A stretch of DNA of 41,055 nucleotides, taken from NCBI RefSeq assembly GCF_902762735.1, contig NZ_CACWPP010000014.1, positions 1-41,055 on the forward strand, written 5' to 3'. Of the stretch, positions 1 to 7,235 are shown in pieces. The notes below the pieces were generated by a model. That model was not told where the DNA came from and ran no database searches. It saw only the letters and a list, made by a program, of their open reading frames with translations. The first letter of the stretch is position 1; each line of letters opens with the position of its first letter. A program made the translations under genes and the position numbers. The stretch is from an uncultured Ruminococcus sp. GTDB lineage: Bacteria; Bacillota; Clostridia; Oscillospirales; Ruminococcaceae.

Positions 1-98
1 CATAAAAAGAGAACTGCCAGCCCGAAAATGCAAGTGCGCAAAGTAAATAAGATGCACACAAAGTTCGCCGCGCACACACTCGCGATAAAACGGCGAAC
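1..98 (+). repeat. Family C interspersed repeat, partial copy at window edge
   Basis: These bases match the reverse complement of about 14855-14957 at roughly 80% by eye (shared CATAAAAAGA, CCGAAAA, GCAAGTG, GCAAAGTAAA, AAGATGCACACAAAG). They also match more loosely the end of the copy at 22082-22560. The copy probably continues left of the window. No coding potential is seen. Confidence 0.7.
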
Positions 99-225
99 CC
101 TCGCGGCGGTGACCCGATAATTCGGCGGTGTAACTGTCAATAGTGTAGGGCGGGGGCTTGCTCCCGCCGTTCGACCCGCACACACCCGTGATAAAACGGC
201 GAACCCTCGCGGCGATGACCGATGG
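88..225 (+). repeat. Two single units related to the 81-bp repeat at 8691
   Basis: Around 88-140 and 190-222 the sequence repeats the core of the 81-bp tandem units at 8691-8908: ACGGCRAA, then a GCGGCGRTGACCCGATAA-type stretch, then TTCGGCGGTGTAAC. The first unit is followed by a GC-rich inverted repeat (GGCGGG..CCCGCC), as is the end of the 8691 array. Bases 1-294 hold no gene that I can support. Confidence 0.65.
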
Positions 226-294
226 GGCGTTTTCGCGGGGAACGGCGCTCCCGCTCAAATCAAGCAAAAACTAATAAAAAAATGGTGAATAGAT

Positions 295-1308
295 ATGGCA
301 AAAAAAGTAGTAACGTTCGGGGAACTGCTTATGCGGTTATCTCCCGAAGAACATAAGAGATTTATTCAGGCGGACAGCTTCGGCGTGGTTTATGGCGGCG
401 GTGAAGCTAATACCGCCGTTTCGCTGGTGCAGTTCGGGTGCGATGCAAAATTCGTCAGCCGACTGCCTGCCCATGAGATAGGTCAGGCGGCGATAAATAC
501 ACTCCGTCAGTATGGGGTGGATACCTCTGCGGTCATTCGCGGCGGCGACAGGATGGGCATTTATTTCATCGAAAAAGGTGCTGCGCAGAGACCCTCAAAA
601 GTCATCTATGACAGGGCGGGTTCGGCTTTTGCCACCGCTAAGGCGGAAGACTATGACTGGCGCGGTCTGCTGGCGGGCGCTGACTGGTTCCATATAACGG
701 GCATAACTCCCGCGCTGGGCGGTGAAGCCGCTAAAGCCGCACTGGAAGCCGTCAGGACCGCTAAGGAGATGGGTCTGACTGTCAGCTGTGATATAAATTT
801 CCGCCGCAAACTGTGGGATAAGGAAACTGCGGGTCGGGTCATGGCTGAGATACTCCGCTATACCGATATTTATATCGGCGGAAGAGATCAGGCGGAAGAA
901 CTCTTCGGCATACCCACAAACGCCCGCGATGACAGCGATTATAACGCCTACAAAGCTGTGGCTGAACAGCTGAGAGAACGCTTCGGGCTGAAAAAAGTCG
1001 CCATAACACTGCGCACTACCCTCAGCGCGGAGGACAACCGCTGGGCGGCACTGCTGTATGACGGTGAACAGCACTGCTTCAGCCGCGAGTATACCTCCCA
1101 TATAGTTGACCGCGTGGGAGGCGGTGACAGCTTCGCGGCGGGACTTATATACGCCCTGCTGGAAGGCATGTCCACCCGCGATGCGGTGGAGTTCGCGGCG
1201 GCGGCTTCCTGTCTGAAACTCTCGGTAGAGGGCGACTGCAACCTGGTGTCTGCCGATGAAGTGAAAGCACTGGCGTTCGGGAACGGCTCGGCACAGGTAC
1301 AAAGATAA
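295..1308 (+). CDS. kdgK: 2-keto-3-deoxygluconate kinase (PfkB family)
   Basis: A 337-residue PfkB-family sugar kinase, the usual length for KDG kinase. The N-terminus has the family pattern FGELLMRLSP and then the substrate-loop GGGEANTAVSL. The C-terminal PfkB signature GGGDSFAAGL lies near residues 275-284, with Asp278 at the catalytic-base position. The enzyme phosphorylates 2-keto-3-deoxy-D-gluconate to KDPG in the cytoplasm, the last kinase step of hexuronate catabolism before KDPG aldolase. The next gene, a fructuronate-reductase-like enzyme, starts 11 bp downstream, so the two form an operon that supports KDG over fructose or ribokinase specificity. No clear promoter is seen in the repeat-rich upstream DNA. 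Specificity is inferred from family pattern and neighbour. Confidence 0.88.
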   Translation: MAKKVVTFGELLMRLSPEEHKRFIQADSFGVVYGGGEANTAVSLVQFGCDAKFVSRLPAHEIGQAAINTLRQYGVDTSAVIRGGDRMGIYFIEKGAAQRPSKVIYDRAGSAFATAKAEDYDWRGLLAGADWFHITGITPALGGEAAKAALEAVRTAKEMGLTVSCDINFRRKLWDKETAGRVMAEILRYTDIYIGGRDQAEELFGIPTNARDDSDYNAYKAVAEQLRERFGLKKVAITLRTTLSAEDNRWAALLYDGEQHCFSREYTSHIVDRVGGGDSFAAGLIYALLEGMSTRDAVEFAAAASCLKLSVEGDCNLVSADEVKALAFGNGSAQVQR

Positions 1309-1319
1309 GGAGAATTGCT

Positions 1320-2924
1320 ATGAAACTCAATACCCAAAGCATCGTCAGCGAAAAAGCCCTCTGGCAGGAGAAAGGCTTCATACTGCCGCTGTACGATACC
1401 GATATGATAAAGCGAAACACCGAAAAAGCCCCGCGCTGGGTGCATTTCGGCGGGGGAAACATCTTTCGCGGGTATATCGCAAGGCTGGCTGATGATCTTA
1501 TCTGTCAGGGCGATATGGACAGCGGAATAATAGCCGCTGACAGCTTCGATACCGAAACTATCGAGAAGATATATGACCCATACGATGACCTCTCACTGCT
1601 GGTGGGTCTGCCAGCAAGGGGCGAGAAATATCTGCGGGTGATAGGCAGTATCGGCGGCGCAGTGTGCGCAAAAGGCGAGGGTATGGCGAAACTCAGAACT
1701 ATCGCGAAAAGTGACAGCCTGCAAATGATCTCCTACACCATAACCGAGAAAGGCTATGCCGTAAAAGATATGAACGGCGATATACTGCCGTATGTGCAAG
1801 CCGATCTCAATGACGGCATGTCGGGTGAACTGCGCTCTGCCATGTCGGTGACGGCGGCGCTCATGTATGAAAGGTTCTGCGCGGGCGGTACACCTGTCGC
1901 TCTGGTCAGCATGGATAATTGCAGCCGCAACGGTGAAAAGCTGAAAGAAAGCGTGCTGATCATAGCTGAGGGCTGGTGCAGTCGCGGCTTCTGCGGCGCT
2001 GATTTCGTGGAATGGCTCAAAAGCCCGAAAGTCAGCTTCCCTTGGAGCATGATAGACAAGATAACCCCGCGCCCTGACAGCATCATATGCGGCGAACTGA
2101 CTGCGCTGGGCGTTGAGGGCATGTCGCCTGTAAAAACTTCGCGCGGCACTTTCACAGCGCCTTTCGTAAATGCCGAGATGCCCGAATATCTGGTCATAGA
2201 GGACGATTTCCCCAACGGCAGACCGCCCCTTGAAAAGGCGGGCGTTTACATGACTGACAGAGAGTCGGTGGACAGGGCTGAGAAGATGAAAGTTATGACC
2301 TGCCTTAACCCTCTGCACACTGCGCTGGCAGTTTTCGGCTGTCTGCTGGGGCATAAGAAGATCTCCGACGAGATGGACGACAGCGACCTGAAAGCGCTGG
2401 TGTACCGTCTGGGGTATAAGGAAGGTCTGCCTGTGGTGGCAGACCCGCACATGATAAGCCCCGAAAACTTCCTCAGAGAGGTGCTTGAGGACCGTCTGCC
2501 GAACAGCTACCTGCCCGATACCCCCCAGCGCATAGCCACCGATACCAGCCAGAAACTCGCCATACGCTTCGGCGGGACGGTGCGTGCGTATGCCGAAAAG
2601 GGCAGTGCGGCAAAACTGGAGATGATACCACTCGTCATAGCGGCTTGGCTGAGATACCTGACAGCTGTTGGAGATGACGGCGCACCGATGGAACTCAGCG
2701 CCGACCCGATGCTTGACGAGATGCAGAAGACAGTCCGCCCCGAATGGTTCGGCAAGGGCTGTGACAGGGCGGCTGTTGAAGCAGTGCTGAAAAACGAAGC
2801 CCTCTTCGGCGCTGACCTTGTGAGTGTCGGGCTGGCGGATAAGATAGCCGCTTACCTCGACAAGATGCTGGCAGGCGCGGGGGCAGTCAGAAAAGTCCTG
2901 CACGATGCGGTGTCGGCGGAATGA
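1320..2924 (+). CDS. uxuB: Fructuronate reductase / mannitol dehydrogenase family oxidoreductase
   Basis: A 534-residue member of the polyol-specific long-chain dehydrogenase family. The nucleotide-binding region is near the start (WVHFGGGNIFRGYIARL, about residues 40-56). The catalytic-type region MKVMTCLNPLHTAL has Lys324, Asn330 and His333, matching the family Lys-Asn-His set with one more residue between Lys and Asn than I recall for E. coli UxuB. Such enzymes reduce D-fructuronate to D-mannonate with NADH, feeding mannonate dehydratase and then KDG kinase. The ATG follows GGAG by 5-6 nt and lies 11 bp after kdgK, so co-transcription is likely. Alternatives are tagaturonate reductase or mannitol dehydrogenase; the kdgK neighbour favours a uronate substrate. 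Confidence 0.82.
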   Translation: MKLNTQSIVSEKALWQEKGFILPLYDTDMIKRNTEKAPRWVHFGGGNIFRGYIARLADDLICQGDMDSGIIAADSFDTETIEKIYDPYDDLSLLVGLPARGEKYLRVIGSIGGAVCAKGEGMAKLRTIAKSDSLQMISYTITEKGYAVKDMNGDILPYVQADLNDGMSGELRSAMSVTAALMYERFCAGGTPVALVSMDNCSRNGEKLKESVLIIAEGWCSRGFCGADFVEWLKSPKVSFPWSMIDKITPRPDSIICGELTALGVEGMSPVKTSRGTFTAPFVNAEMPEYLVIEDDFPNGRPPLEKAGVYMTDRESVDRAEKMKVMTCLNPLHTALAVFGCLLGHKKISDEMDDSDLKALVYRLGYKEGLPVVADPHMISPENFLREVLEDRLPNSYLPDTPQRIATDTSQKLAIRFGGTVRAYAEKGSAAKLEMIPLVIAAWLRYLTAVGDDGAPMELSADPMLDEMQKTVRPEWFGKGCDRAAVEAVLKNEALFGADLVSVGLADKIAAYLDKMLAGAGAVRKVLHDAVSAE

Positions 2925-3076
2925 TGCCCTCCGTTTTATGACGGGCGGTTCGCGGGCGTATTCGGGATAGTTCTGCGCGGGGCGTTCGGGACGGTGTAAT
3001 TGCCCAATAATCGCGCGGTGTGATTGTCTAAAAAGTATAATTTTAAAGATACACTGTAAAATCCGCGCGTTTTCGC

Positions 3077-3105
3077 TGGACAAGCCGCCCGATATTGGAT
3101 ATAAT
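3077..3105 (+). promoter_or_regulatory. Predicted sigma-A promoter of the aquaporin gene
   Basis: TGGACA at 3077-3082 and TATAAT at 3100-3105 are separated by 17 nt. The leader would be about 250 nt. It holds a CTGCCC/GGGCAG hairpin near 3120-3136, a weak TGCGC hairpin followed by T5 near 3152-3175, and a family A repeat before the start codon at 3363. Confidence 0.6.
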
Positions 3106-3195
3106 TTAAGTGGAGTACTCTGCCCCGTCGGGCAGGGAACATCGGCGGCAACTGCGCAAATGCGCGTTTTTCTGACGTGTCCCGAACGGGTCGTG

Positions 3196-3312
3196 TGCAT
3201 TTGGCAAAATGGTTATCCCGACGTAACATCGCAAAACAGAAGTCCAACAGAAATAAAGGCGGTCGGCGTGCGGCGCATGTTCAGCTGTTGTGCAGAAGGG
3301 ATAGTCATATTT
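3196..3312 (+). repeat. Family A interspersed repeat, copy A1
   Basis: Shares with the copies at 11015, 13415 and 36172 (inverted) a 5' part around GGTTATCCCG followed by CAYCRCAAAA, a middle GGTCGGCGT, and a 3' part TTGTGCAGAAGGGATAGTCA. It lacks the GC-hairpin spacer found in copies A2 and A3. It ends about 50 bp before the aquaporin start. Confidence 0.7.
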
Positions 3313-3362
3313 GGCGATACACGTCAGGATCGGGAGTCTGACATTTAAGAGGAGGTATTGAC

Positions 3363-4064
3363 ATGGAAAAAATCAAGAAGTATCTTGCCGAGTGCATCGG
3401 CACATGTGTGCTTGTGACCTGCGGCTGCGGCACTGCTATGCTGGTGGGCTGTGATGCCGTGAACGGCGGCGGCTACATACTCACCGCGCTGGCTTTCGGT
3501 CTGGTGATAGTGGGAATGGCTTACTGCGTGGGCAACATTTCGGGCTGTCACATAAACCCTGCGGTATCGCTGGGCGTTCTGATAAAGGGCGGCATGACAG
3601 GCAGTGAGTTTGTGGGCTATGTGCTTTCACAGTGCGCGGGTTCGCTTCTGGGTTCGGCTATACTGGCGATAATCTTCACGCTGGGCGGCGTTGAGGACAA
3701 GACAGGCGGCTTCGGCGCGAACGGTCTGGGCGGTGTTAACGGCAGTATCGCGGCAGGTCTGGTGGTTGAGATAGTTCTCACATTCATCTTTGTGCTGACC
3801 ATACTGGGCGTTACCGACAGCAAGGCGGGTCACGGTTCTTTCGGCGGACTCATCATCGGTCTGACACTGGTGCTGGTACACATACTGGGCATCGGTCTGA
3901 CAGGCACATCGGTAAACCCTGCAAGAAGCCTGTTCCCCGCAGTTTTCGCGGCTATCTTCGATAACAGTCAGCCGCTGAAAGATCTCTGGGTATTCATAGT
4001 CGGACCTTTTGCAGGTTCGGCGCTGGCGGCATTCACTTACAAGTTTTTGTCGGCAGAAAAGTAA
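3363..4064 (+). CDS. MIP-family aquaporin (AqpZ-like)
   Basis: A 233-residue membrane protein of the major intrinsic protein family. Both pore half-helix motifs are present: INPAVSLG (Asn65) and VNPARSLF (Asn185). The surrounding pattern (SGCHINPAVS, GTSVNPARS) is closer to AqpZ water channels than to GlpF, and the length fits AqpZ. Six membrane helices are readable as hydrophobic stretches separated by the two NPA loops. It is expected in the cytoplasmic membrane, passing water or small neutral solutes. A strong GAGGAGG lies 7 nt before the ATG. It appears monocistronic, with its own promoter at 3077 and a family A repeat in its leader. Glycerol transport cannot be excluded from motifs alone. 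Confidence 0.88.
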   Translation: MEKIKKYLAECIGTCVLVTCGCGTAMLVGCDAVNGGGYILTALAFGLVIVGMAYCVGNISGCHINPAVSLGVLIKGGMTGSEFVGYVLSQCAGSLLGSAILAIIFTLGGVEDKTGGFGANGLGGVNGSIAAGLVVEIVLTFIFVLTILGVTDSKAGHGSFGGLIIGLTLVLVHILGIGLTGTSVNPARSLFPAVFAAIFDNSQPLKDLWVFIVGPFAGSALAAFTYKFLSAEK

Positions 4065-4196
4065 TAAGCGATAAAGAGGGCGGCATGCGAAACAGCGTGC
4101 CGCTTTTTTCGACCCTCCCGAATTGTGAAAAGGGCGGAAAAGTGTGCGCTCAAAATGTGCAGATGTACAAAAATCATCGCAAGCCGCCGCACACTG

Positions 4197-4231
4197 TTGA
4201 CATTTGGGACGGTACATGATATAATATGTAC
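4197..4231 (+). promoter_or_regulatory. Consensus promoter with a dyad over the -10 box
   Basis: TTGACA (4197-4202), a 17-nt spacer and TATAAT (4220-4225) match the sigma-A consensus fully. The -10 box lies within a perfect inverted repeat, GTACAT (4212-4217) and ATGTAC (4226-4231), which could be an operator. The predicted transcript starts near 4232 and meets a terminator within about 80 nt. Confidence 0.75.
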
Positions 4232-4314
4232 GATATATACACAGGCATCGTCAGTGAGTGGCGGCACCAAACTGCGTCCCCGTAAGGGGGCGGAGAGGCG
4301 GTGCCGCCTTTTTG
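4232..4314 (+). ncRNA. Short structured RNA or attenuated leader ending in an intrinsic terminator
   Basis: Between the promoter at 4197 and the gene at 4373 the RNA can form an outer 9-bp stem, GGCGGCACC (4260-4268) with GGTGCCGCC (4300-4308). Inside it is a second 7-bp stem, CGTCCCC (4275-4281) with GGGGGCG (4286-4292), closed by GTAA. T5 follows at 4309-4313. This is a strong intrinsic terminator. The RNA may be a free ~80-nt species or a leader controlling the next gene by read-through. No known riboswitch was recognised; a T-box is unlikely because the leader before the hairpin is only about 28 nt. Confidence 0.55.
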
Positions 4315-4372
4315 TATACTTGCGCGGCATTTCGGCAATAATAAGATCATCAACACCGAAAGGACTGATAGC

Positions 4373-4807
4373 ATGATAGAAAAAGACACCATACGCCTGC
4401 TGAGGGAGTGCGATGCGGGCGTGAAGATGGGAGTTTCTTCAATTGAGGACACGATGGAGTTTCGGCTGAGCGAGCCGCTGAAAAAGGTGCTTGACCACAG
4501 CAAAGCTCAGCACATGGAGATGTCCCGTGAGATAGCCCGCCGCCTTGACCGTTTCGGAGATGACGGCAAAGACCCGCCGATGATAGCTGAGGTCATGGGC
4601 AGTATCAAGGCGAATTTCAAGCTGGTCACCAAAGAAACTGACAGCGCCGCCGCAGAGTTCATAACCGATGGGTGCAATATGGGCATAAAGTCACTTTCAA
4701 AGTACCTCAACCAATACGCCGCCGCTGAGGAATATTCCAAAGACATCACCAAAAAGCTGATATCCATCGAGGAACAGCTTTCAGCCGATATGAGGGCATT
4801 TCTGTAA
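4373..4807 (+). CDS. Small helical protein, ferritin-like / DUF2383-like (putative)
   Basis: A 144-residue soluble protein, nearly all predicted helix, with no signal peptide or membrane segment. The pattern of long amphipathic helices with acidic and His residues (VLDHSKAQHMEMS, about residues 38-50) resembles four-helix ferritin-like bundles such as DUF2383, but I cannot match a clear di-metal ExxH pair. The start is set at the ATG 4373 because AAAGGA lies 7 nt upstream; an in-frame upstream start would fall inside the terminator hairpin region. A bidirectional terminator separates it from the convergent reverse rubrerythrin, hinting at but not proving an oxidative-stress or iron role. Function unknown. 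Confidence 0.6.
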   Translation: MIEKDTIRLLRECDAGVKMGVSSIEDTMEFRLSEPLKKVLDHSKAQHMEMSREIARRLDRFGDDGKDPPMIAEVMGSIKANFKLVTKETDSAAAEFITDGCNMGIKSLSKYLNQYAAAEEYSKDITKKLISIEEQLSADMRAFL

Positions 4808-4815
4808 ACAGGCAC

Positions 4816-4850
4816 AAAAAAAGGCATGGGGAGATTCCTCATGCCTTTTG
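4816..4850. terminator. Bidirectional intrinsic terminator between convergent genes
   Basis: AAAAGGCATG (4819-4828) pairs with CATGCCTTTT (4840-4849), extended inside by GG/CC. T-runs lie on both strands. It serves the gene ending at 4807 (+) and the rubrerythrin ending at 4866 (-). Confidence 0.85.
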
Positions 4851-4865
4851 CGTTATGCGTACATA

Positions 4866-5414
4866 TTACTTGAAATATCTGTCATACAGACCTTTGAAGC
4901 CGCAGCCGTGTCTTGCCTCGTCCTTAGCCATCTCGTGAACGGTGTCGTGTACCGCATCATAGCCCAGTTCCTTAGCGCGTTTAGCCAGCTTCATCTTGCC
5001 CTCGCATGCGCCGTTCTCTGCCATATATCTCAGCTCAAGGTTCTTCTTGGTGGAAGGTGTTACTACCTCGCCCAGCAGTTCGGCAAACTTAGCGGCATGC
5101 TCAGCCTCTTCAAATGCTGCCTTCTCGAAATACAGACCAACTTCGGGATAACCCTCTCTGTAAGCTACCCTTGCCATAGCAAGATACATGCCTACTTCAC
5201 TGCACTCGCCGTTGAAATTCTCTTTAAGACCTGCAACGACTTCGGGATCAAGACCCTGTGCAACACCTACTCTATGTTCATCAGCCCATGTCAGTGCAGC
5301 ATCTTCCTTCAGTTCATCGAACTTGGAAGCAGGTGCGTTACACTGGGGACACTTCTCTGGAGCTGCATCGCCCTCGTAGATATAACCGCAGATAGTGCAT
5401 ACAAATTTCTTCAT
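4866..5414 (-). CDS. Reverse rubrerythrin (rubredoxin domain first, then ferritin-like di-iron domain)
   Basis: A 182-residue protein with a rubredoxin-type iron site at the N-terminus (Cys6, Cys9, Cys22, Cys25 in CTIC and CPQC). A ferritin-like domain follows with metal-ligand patterns [11 protein letters not shown] and KDEARHG. Classical rubrerythrins have the reverse domain order, so this is the clostridial reverse-rubrerythrin type, an NADH-dependent peroxidase that reduces hydrogen peroxide in anaerobes through a separate reductase. The reductase is not in this window. It is monocistronic: a good promoter at 5471-5500, AAGGAGG before the ATG, and a terminator at 4816. A perfect 14-bp palindrome at 5522-5535, just upstream of -35, may bind a peroxide-responsive regulator. 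Confidence 0.92.
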   Translation of the reverse strand: MKKFVCTICGYIYEGDAAPEKCPQCNAPASKFDELKEDAALTWADEHRVGVAQGLDPEVVAGLKENFNGECSEVGMYLAMARVAYREGYPEVGLYFEKAAFEEAEHAAKFAELLGEVVTPSTKKNLELRYMAENGACEGKMKLAKRAKELGYDAVHDTVHEMAKDEARHGCGFKGLYDRYFK

Positions 5415-5470
5415 TTTTAAGTTCCTCCTTTGACCATGATAAGGCTGTGTGACAGCCTCCTGTTTTTATG

Positions 5471-5500
5471 ATTATCTCATAAAAAAGCCCGATTTGTCAA
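5471..5500 (-). promoter_or_regulatory. Promoter of reverse rubrerythrin
   Basis: On the minus strand TTGACA (5495-5500) and GATAAT (5471-5476) are 18 nt apart. The leader is about 50 nt and carries AAGGAGG before the start codon. Confidence 0.75.
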
Positions 5501-5521
5501 GGCTAACCGCCCTTTCGGCGG

Positions 5522-5535
5522 ATAGAATATTCTAT
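5522..5535. promoter_or_regulatory. 14-bp palindrome upstream of the rubrerythrin promoter
   Basis: ATAGAATATTCTAT is a perfect palindrome about 22 bp upstream of the -35 box. It is AT-rich like PerR/Fur boxes but does not match the PerR consensus spacing. The operator role is an inference. Confidence 0.4.
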
Positions 5536-5662
5536 ACGATTTTTGTGTATTTTGACAATCTGCGCTGAAATGCGCGGTTTTACGGCGATTTTCCGACGAT
5601 GGCAGGGAAAGTCTTTTTGCAGACAGAATTTACAAAAAAATAATTAAATATTTTACAGACTG

Positions 5663-5671
5663 TGGTATAAT
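5663..5671 (+). promoter_or_regulatory. Extended -10 promoter before the sensor gene
   Basis: TGGTATAAT is an extended -10 element with no good -35 hexamer at 16-18 nt. It lies about 55 nt before the TTG start of the following gene. Confidence 0.5.
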
Positions 5672-5727
5672 ATAAACAAGTATAAGATAACGCCAATAAT
5701 GGCGGGTCAAAAGATGAGGAAGAAATA

Positions 5728-7203
5728 TTGGAAAAGGATAACAAAAAACAGGGCGGAAGGCATTCGTCAAGGGCTTTCCCGCTGGTGCTGCTGGCGGTGC
5801 TGGCAGTGGTCTGCGCGGGGTGTCTCGGGTATACGAGCTATATACACTATGACAAACAGCTTGAAAATGAAGCTGAGCTTGTAAAGACATCGGCGGTGCA
5901 GGCGGCGGCAGGGCTGGATATGCAGTTCGCAAAGCTGGAGGACGCGAGCGTTACACTGTCTGCCGACCGTGAATACAGTGATTTTGACGCGGCTGATTTT
6001 ACGCGGGGCGAGTATGAGATCTCGCAGAAGCTGACAGAGATAAAGAACGATGTGACATCGCTGAGCCTTATCGACAACTACTGCGATTTTACGCTGATAT
6101 ACCGCAACGATGCGGCGGCAGGCAAGCTGTCTGACGGTACTAAGGAGGGGCTGAGCAACGATGACGGAAAGCTCTACCCTGTGCTGAAAGAACTGCTGGG
6201 CGATAAAAACAGGGTATGGGTGACAGGCGTTAACGGCAGATTCAACAAGGTGTACTTTATAAGCCGTTCAAACGACAATGCGCTGTTCATCGGGGGATTT
6301 TATACCGAAGAACTGCGCTATATGGTGGCATGTGCCGACAGGATAAACAATTCAAAGCTGATGCTGCTGGACAGCGGCGGCAATGCGATAATGACCATAA
6401 CCAACAGCGAGGCTGAGCTGACACCTGAGGAAGTCGAGGGAGACAGCTATGTGATGGTGACTGACACTTCGGTGCAGGCGAGCAAGATGCTGAGCAACGG
6501 CTGGAAGGTAGTGGTGATGAAGGACATGACCTCGACTTTTGAGCTTTACAAGAAGCTGGGGCTTGAGACTGCTGTGGTGATCGTGCTGACACTGGCGGTG
6601 CTGACTGTGCTGTATGTGGTGCATGTAAAGGACGACCCTGCGATGGGCGGCGGTCATATACTTACGCCCGAAGTGGATATGCTCACGGGCATAACCAATG
6701 CGGAAGAGGCTGAGAACACCATAGCTGACAGGCTGGATACCTGCCCCGCAGGTTCGATGTACATGGTGGCGCTTGTGAAGATAGTGAACATGGCAGAGCT
6801 GGGAAAACGCTATGGCAGATCGGGCTACAACGGTGCGATAATAAAGACATATCGCGGGCTGGCTGAGTTTTTCGGGACTGACGACCCGACTTCGGAAAAC
6901 CTGGTGGGCAGGATAGGTGAAGGCATGTTCATAGTAATGGCAAACTTCACACAGTATGACCTGTTCAAGGCGAACGATGCGCTGAGAGACGGCATAGTGG
7001 CGCTGAGTGAGCATCTCAACTCGATAACGCTGGCGCATGACGGGGATATGAATATTTGCATAGGTGCGGCGGTATACCCTCATTCCAGTACCGACTATGA
7101 CGAGCTTTATGACATGGCTGAAAAGGCGCTGAATGAAGCTGTCAGCGATGATGAGAGGACTTATGCGGTATACAGGAAAGATAAAGGTACATATAAACGC
7201 TAA
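5728..7203 (+). CDS. Membrane sensor with extracellular (Cache-like) domain and degenerate GGDEF domain
   Basis: A 491-residue protein. A short basic N-terminus precedes a membrane helix at about 18-37. An extracytoplasmic domain (about 40-275) has dCache-like placement, a second helix lies at about 279-298, and a cytoplasmic GGDEF-like domain occupies about 315-485. The domain start DMLTGITN (Asp317) resembles the conserved DxLTGLxN. The signature loop reads RIGEGMF, so GGDEF is replaced by GEGMF (397-401) and diguanylate cyclase activity is unlikely. The start is TTG 5728, chosen because GAGGA lies 7-8 nt upstream; the ATG at 5714 opens another frame. A solute-binding lipoprotein follows 32 bp downstream and may pass ligand status to this receptor. 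The ligand is unknown. Confidence 0.75.
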   Translation: MEKDNKKQGGRHSSRAFPLVLLAVLAVVCAGCLGYTSYIHYDKQLENEAELVKTSAVQAAAGLDMQFAKLEDASVTLSADREYSDFDAADFTRGEYEISQKLTEIKNDVTSLSLIDNYCDFTLIYRNDAAAGKLSDGTKEGLSNDDGKLYPVLKELLGDKNRVWVTGVNGRFNKVYFISRSNDNALFIGGFYTEELRYMVACADRINNSKLMLLDSGGNAIMTITNSEAELTPEEVEGDSYVMVTDTSVQASKMLSNGWKVVVMKDMTSTFELYKKLGLETAVVIVLTLAVLTVLYVVHVKDDPAMGGGHILTPEVDMLTGITNAEEAENTIADRLDTCPAGSMYMVALVKIVNMAELGKRYGRSGYNGAIIKTYRGLAEFFGTDDPTSENLVGRIGEGMFIVMANFTQYDLFKANDALRDGIVALSEHLNSITLAHDGDMNICIGAAVYPHSSTDYDELYDMAEKALNEAVSDDERTYAVYRKDKGTYKR

Positions 7204-7235
7204 GGCGGGACGGTAAAAGAGAAGGATGCGCAAAG

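Noticed and set aside
1593-3200. A 535-residue minus-strand frame opposite uxuB
   Set aside because: Antisense shadow with low-complexity His/Arg/Gln-rich translation and no family features.
4259-4314. T-box leader in front of the 4373 gene
   Set aside because: The GGCGGCACC and CGTCCCC strings recall a T-box antiterminator, but the leader before them is about 28 nt, with no stem I, and the gene is not an amino-acid gene.
4848-5420. A 190-residue plus-strand frame opposite the rubrerythrin gene
   Set aside because: The minus-strand frame has rubredoxin cysteines, ferritin ligands, promoter and terminator; the plus-strand frame has none.
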